Assembly (NCBI RefSeq): GCF_020037015.1
Contig: NZ_JAIQDE010000029.1
Coordinates: 61,689-125,688 of the forward strand
Direction of reading: 5' to 3'
From: Corallococcus sp. AS-1-6
GTDB taxonomy: Bacteria; Myxococcota; Myxococcia; Myxococcales; Myxococcaceae
DNA length: 64,000 nucleotides
This document shows, piece by piece, positions 60,582 to 64,000 of this stretch (its first letter is position 1; each line of letters opens with the position of its first letter). The notes beneath the pieces are model-generated. The model was given only the letters and a program-made list of their open reading frames with translations, had not been told where the DNA came from and did no database searches. The translations under genes were made by a program, and so were the position numbers.

Positions 60582-60953
60582 GTGCCGACCATCAGCCAGC
60601 TCGTCCGCAAGGGCCGCGAGAAGCTCAACATCAAGGGCAAGAGCCCTGCCCTGAAGGAGTGCCCCCAGAAGCGCGGTGTCTGCACGCGCGTCTACACCAC
60701 GACCCCGAAGAAGCCGAACTCGGCCCTCCGCAAGGTGGCCCGCGTGCGTCTCACCAACGGCATCGAGGTGACTTCCTACATCCCCGGCGTGGGTCACAAC
60801 CTCCAGGAGCACTCGGTGGTCATGATCCGCGGTGGCCGTGTGAAGGACCTCCCGGGCGTTCGCTACCACATCATCCGCGGCACGCTGGACTCCGTGGGCG
60901 TTGCCGGTCGCAAGCAGAGCCGCTCCAAGTACGGCGCCAAGCGCCCGAGCTAG
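60582..60953 (+). CDS. rpsL: 30S ribosomal protein S12 (uS12)
   Basis: 123 aa from GTG 60582, with AAGAAGAGG upstream. Canonical features: [14 protein letters not shown] at the start, [54 protein letters not shown] and [13 protein letters not shown]. Contacts the decoding centre and controls translational fidelity. First gene of the str operon. Confidence 0.99.
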   Translation: MPTISQLVRKGREKLNIKGKSPALKECPQKRGVCTRVYTTTPKKPNSALRKVARVRLTNGIEVTSYIPGVGHNLQEHSVVMIRGGRVKDLPGVRYHIIRGTLDSVGVAGRKQSRSKYGAKRPS

Positions 60954-61124
60954 TCCGGTTCTCCCGCGCGTCGTTGGCGCGGAACACCTTCGCGGTACCT
61001 GAAGCAGTGTTGGACGCTGGCCCCACACCCTGGGGAGTGTCCCTGGAAGTTCCCAAGCAGTCGTTCTTGAAGCCCCTGAACAAGGCTTTCCTCCAGGCGA
61101 GGAGAGTGGGGCGTAAGGGAAGAG

Positions 61125-61595
61125 ATGCCTCGTCGTCGCGTAGTCGCCAAGCGGAAGATTCTCCCGGATCCGAAGTTCCAGGACCGGCTCGTCACCAAGT
61201 TCGTCAACGACCTGATGCGCAAGGGGAAGAAGTCCATCGCGGAGGGCGTGTGCTACGGCGCCTTCGCCCTCATGGAGGAGCGCGCGAAGGAAGACCCCCT
61301 CAAGACGTTCAAGAAGGCCCTGGACAACGTCAAGCCCGTCCTCGAGGTGAAGAGCCGCCGCGTCGGTGGCGCCACCTACCAGGTTCCCGTGGAGGTCCGT
61401 CAGGACCGCCGCGTCGCGCTGGGCATGCGCTGGATCATCTCCTACGCCAAGGCGCGCGGTGAGAAGACCATGCAGGAGAAGCTGGCCGGCGAGATCATGG
61501 ACGCCGCCAACAACCGCGGCAACGCGGTGAAGAAGCGTGAAGACACGCACAAGATGGCGGAAGCCAACAAGGCCTTCGCTCACTACCGCTGGTAG
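61125..61595 (+). CDS. rpsG: 30S ribosomal protein S7 (uS7)
   Basis: 156 aa from ATG 61125: [55 protein letters not shown] core and a C-terminal [12 protein letters not shown]. It initiates assembly of the 30S head domain. A 171-base gap separates it from rpsL. Immediately followed by an intrinsic terminator before fusA. Confidence 0.99.
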   Translation: MPRRRVVAKRKILPDPKFQDRLVTKFVNDLMRKGKKSIAEGVCYGAFALMEERAKEDPLKTFKKALDNVKPVLEVKSRRVGGATYQVPVEVRQDRRVALGMRWIISYAKARGEKTMQEKLAGEIMDAANNRGNAVKKREDTHKMAEANKAFAHYRW

Positions 61596-61619
61596 GTCCC
61601 GTCAGGGGCTTCGCGGTTG

Positions 61620-61659
61620 CCGCCCGGATGCGCTGCCAGCGTCCGGGCGGTTTTGTTTG
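61620..61659 (+). terminator. Intrinsic terminator/attenuator between rpsG and fusA
   Basis: CCGCCCGGATGC pairs with GCGTCCGGGCGG (12 pairs including one G-T) with a seven-base loop, followed by TTTTGTTTG. The hairpin lies 24 bases after the rpsG stop and 45 bases before the fusA ATG, so it should reduce readthrough from the rpsL promoter into fusA. Confidence 0.78.
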
Positions 61660-61704
61660 TCAGCCCTGGCAGAAGCCCAAGAGACGTCCGGAAGGAACCG
61701 AGTC

Positions 61705-63786
61705 ATGGCCCGTGAGTTCCCCCTCGAGCGCTACCGCAACATCGGCATCATGGCGCACATCGATGCCGGCAAGACGACCACCACCGAGCGGATCCTGTTC
61801 TACACAGGCGCCATCCACAAGATGGGCGAGGTGCACGAAGGCACCACCACCACGGACTGGATGGTCCAGGAGCGCGAGCGCGGCATCACCATCACCTCCG
61901 CGGCCATCAGCGCCTTCTGGGAGCGGATGGGCCAGCGCTACCGCGTGAACATCATCGACACGCCGGGGCACGTGGACTTCACCATCGAGGTGGAGCGCTC
62001 GCTGCGCGTGCTCGACGGCGCCATCACCGTGTTCGACGCGGTCAACGGCGTGGAGCCGCAGTCGGAGACGGTGTGGCGCCAGGCGGACCGCTACAAGGTC
62101 CCGCGCATCTGCTTCATCAACAAGATGGACCGCGTGGGCGCGGACTTCGAGATGTCCGTCGGCACCATCAAGGAGAAGCTGGGCGCGCGTCCCGTGCGCA
62201 TGCAACTGCCCCTGGGCGCCGAGGACAAGCACAAGGGCGTCATCGACCTGGTCCGCATGAAGGCGCTGGTGTTCCAGGACGGGGAGCAGGGCAGCCGCTT
62301 CGACCTCCAGGACATCCCCGCGGAGTACCAGGAGGCCGCCGCCGCCGCGCGCGGGGAGCTGCTGGAGGCCGCGGCCGAGCAGGACGACGCGCTCACGGAG
62401 AAGTTCCTCAACGGCGACGAGCTCACCGAGGACGAGATCCGCGGCGCCATCCGCAAGGGCTGCGTGGGGCTGAAGCTGTTCCCCGTGTTCTGCGGTTCGG
62501 CGTTCCGCCACAAGGGCGTGCAGCCGCTCCTGGACGCGGTGGTGGACTACCTGCCGAGCCCGCTGGACATCCCGCCGATCCACGGCAAGACGCCCAAGGG
62601 CGAGGACGCCATCCGCGAGACGCGCGACGACGCGCCCTTCAGCGCGCTGGCGTTCAAGATCATGAACGACCCGTCCTTCTCCTCGCAGACGCTGACGTTC
62701 CTGCGCGTCTACTCCGGGAAGCTGGAGGCGGGCACGGCGGTGTGGAACTCGGTGAAGGGCAAGCGCGAGCGCGTCAGCCGGCTCGTGCAGATGCGCGCGG
62801 ACAAGAAGGACGAACTGACGGAGTGCTACGCCGGCGACATCTGCGCGGTGGTGGGGCTGAAGCTCGCGACCACGGGCGACACGCTCTGTGACGACAAGCA
62901 GCAGATCGTCCTGGAGCGGATGGAGTTCCCGGAGCCCGTCATCGACATCGCCATCGAGCCGAAGTCCACCGCGGACCAGGACAAGATCATCCAGGCCCTG
63001 CAGCGGCTGGCCATGGAGGACCCGTCCTTCCGCGTGCGCACCAACGAGGAGACGGGCCAGACGCTCATCGCCGGCATGGGCGAGCTGCACCTGGAGATCA
63101 TCGTCGACCGGCTCCTGCGCGAGTTCAAGGTGGACGCGAACATCGGCAAGCCGCAGGTGGCCTACCGCGAGACGGTGACCGCGACGAAGGAGGCGGAGGG
63201 CAAGTACATCCGCCAGACGGGCGGCAAGGGGCAGTACGGCCACATCAACCTGCGCGTGTCCCCGAACGAGCCCGGCAAGGGCTTCGAGTTCGTCAGCACC
63301 ATCGCCGGCGGCGCCGTGTCCAAGGAGTTCGTGGACGCCGCGCGCGACGGCGCGAGGGAGGCCATGCAGAACGGCCCCGTCGCCGGCTACCCCATGGTGG
63401 ACGTGAAGGTGGAGGCCTACGACGGCTCCATGCACGACGTGGACTCGTCGGAAATGGCGTTCAAGATCGCCGGCTCCCTGGCCTTCAAGGACGCGGTCCG
63501 CGCGGCGAACCCGGTCCTCCTGGAGCCCATCATGGCCACGGAGGTCGTCACCCCGGAGGCGGCCATGGGCGACGTCATCGGCGACCTGAACGGCCGGCGC
63601 GGGAAGATCCTGGGCATGGTGCCCCGGCCCGGCGGCGTGCAGGCCATCCAGGCGGAGGTGCCCCTGGCCGCCATGTTCGGGTACTCGACCGACCTGCGGA
63701 GCAAGAGCCAGGGAAGGGCGACCTACACGATGCAGTTCAAGCACTACGCACCGGCGCCGAAGTCAGCGCTCAACCCGAGCTACTGA
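61705..63786 (+). CDS. fusA: Elongation factor G
   Basis: 693 aa from ATG 61705; the in-frame extension upstream is rejected because it runs through the rpsG end and the terminator. GTP-binding motifs: G1 [10 protein letters not shown]2 RGITITS, G3 DTPGHVDF, G4 NKMD, G5 CGSAF. Domain II-V signatures such as [18 protein letters not shown] and [20 protein letters not shown] follow. It drives translocation of tRNA and mRNA on the ribosome. Length fits bacterial EF-G1. A 139-base gap separates it from tuf. Confidence 0.98.
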   Translation: MAREFPLERYRNIGIMAHIDAGKTTTTERILFYTGAIHKMGEVHEGTTTTDWMVQERERGITITSAAISAFWERMGQRYRVNIIDTPGHVDFTIEVERSLRVLDGAITVFDAVNGVEPQSETVWRQADRYKVPRICFINKMDRVGADFEMSVGTIKEKLGARPVRMQLPLGAEDKHKGVIDLVRMKALVFQDGEQGSRFDLQDIPAEYQEAAAAARGELLEAAAEQDDALTEKFLNGDELTEDEIRGAIRKGCVGLKLFPVFCGSAFRHKGVQPLLDAVVDYLPSPLDIPPIHGKTPKGEDAIRETRDDAPFSALAFKIMNDPSFSSQTLTFLRVYSGKLEAGTAVWNSVKGKRERVSRLVQMRADKKDELTECYAGDICAVVGLKLATTGDTLCDDKQQIVLERMEFPEPVIDIAIEPKSTADQDKIIQALQRLAMEDPSFRVRTNEETGQTLIAGMGELHLEIIVDRLLREFKVDANIGKPQVAYRETVTATKEAEGKYIRQTGGKGQYGHINLRVSPNEPGKGFEFVSTIAGGAVSKEFVDAARDGAREAMQNGPVAGYPMVDVKVEAYDGSMHDVDSSEMAFKIAGSLAFKDAVRAANPVLLEPIMATEVVTPEAAMGDVIGDLNGRRGKILGMVPRPGGVQAIQAEVPLAAMFGYSTDLRSKSQGRATYTMQFKHYAPAPKSALNPSY

Positions 63787-63925
63787 CCTCCCGCCCGCAG
63801 GGGGAGCCGCCGGGCGAATTCTGTTGACGTTCCAGCGGCTTTGAAGCACACGCAGCACCCCTCGGAAGTTCTCCCGAAGTCCTATACCGCCGGGGTCGCA
63901 CCGGCGGCGTCGTGAGGAGCGGTTC

Positions 63926-64000
63926 ATGTCCAAGGAAAAGTTCGATCGCAGCCTGCCCCACGTGAACATCGGAACGATTGGGCACGTGGACCACGGCAAG
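63926..64000 (+). CDS. tuf: Elongation factor Tu, 5' end (runs off the window)
   Basis: 25 codons are visible from ATG 63926, ending in the G1 P-loop start [12 protein letters not shown], which is characteristic of EF-Tu. GTGAGGAGCGG upstream gives a good ribosome binding site. The gene continues past the window edge. The 63787-63925 gap contains an AT-rich TATACC at 63883 that could be a -10 element, but no well-spaced -35 was found. Confidence 0.95.
   Translation, partial: MSKEKFDRSLPHVNIGTIGHVDHGK

Noticed and set aside
61660..63744. A 694-codon antisense frame opposite fusA
   Set aside because: Mirror frame of a highly conserved gene in high-GC DNA; His/Val/Leu/Asp repeats and no motif.
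63824..63888. TTGACG and TATACC as a tuf promoter
   Set aside because: They are 53 bases apart, far beyond the 16-18 needed; no better -35 was found for TATACC.
1..64000. CRISPR arrays, insertion sequences, tRNA or rRNA genes
   Set aside because: No direct-repeat/spacer pattern, no transposase-like frame with terminal repeats, and no tRNA or rRNA core sequence noticed on reading both strands; a tRNAscan-type search was not possible.

Overview
The window is about 70% GC with dense, often overlapping genes, many GTG starts and NNG/NNC codon bias. Gene content and order point to a fruiting myxobacterium (Myxococcus/Corallococcus type). The clearest marker is a nine-gene block matching the Myxococcus xanthus exoA-exoI operon, which makes the major spore-coat polysaccharide. 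A second block (deacetylase, Wzx flippase, serine-acetyltransferase-like protein, two glycosyltransferases) matches that organism's second spore-coat operon. These assignments come from recognised domains and gene order, not from a database search.

Layout. 1-2.8 kb: start of a glycogen debranching enzyme, a two-HKD phospholipase D/cardiolipin synthase and a small membrane protein. 3.1-13.5 kb: exoA-I behind a -24/-12 (sigma-54) promoter. 13.5-15.6 kb: a 2-hydroxyacid dehydrogenase and an unknown lipoprotein/cytosolic pair of accessory character. 15.6-23.9 kb: a complete System I cytochrome c maturation cluster (ccmA-B-C-D-E-F-G, a zinc-ribbon membrane gene, ccmH, a CcmI-like TPR protein) on the minus strand; the 55-codon ccmD is easily missed. 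24.2-30.1 kb: the second spore-coat operon, again behind a -24/-12 promoter. 30.2-33.3 kb: a DUF4350/DUF4129/membrane-protein operon. 33.4-35.0 kb: thiS-thiG-thiE. 35.3-46.5 kb: lipoproteins, a degenerate Ser/Thr kinase, an M19 dipeptidase, an AhpD-like gene with an in-frame TGA (probable selenoprotein), an alpha/beta hydrolase, a CorA transporter, a HAD phosphatase, an RlmI-type methyltransferase, and a lipase-like protein with two small paralogues. 46.7-59.0 kb: a hydrolase, a membrane-anchored subtilisin, a CPBP protease, a PlsB-like acyltransferase, argS, a hybrid histidine kinase, a HEAT-repeat protein and dnaJ. 59.1-64 kb: a SurA-N-like protein, rimI, and the str operon (rpsL, rpsG, fusA, start of tuf).

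How the genes work together. ExoE would start the undecaprenyl-linked repeat unit. The two glycosyltransferases extend it. The aminotransferase, acetyltransferases, deacetylase and serine-acetyltransferase-like protein modify sugars. The Wzx protein flips it. ExoC/ExoD control chain length, and ExoA/ExoB export the polymer. No Wzy polymerase is present here. The observation most worth testing is the AhpD-like gene: TGA replaces the codon of the second catalytic cysteine, and a 6-bp hairpin with a GGTC loop begins exactly 11 nt downstream, as in bacterial SECIS elements.
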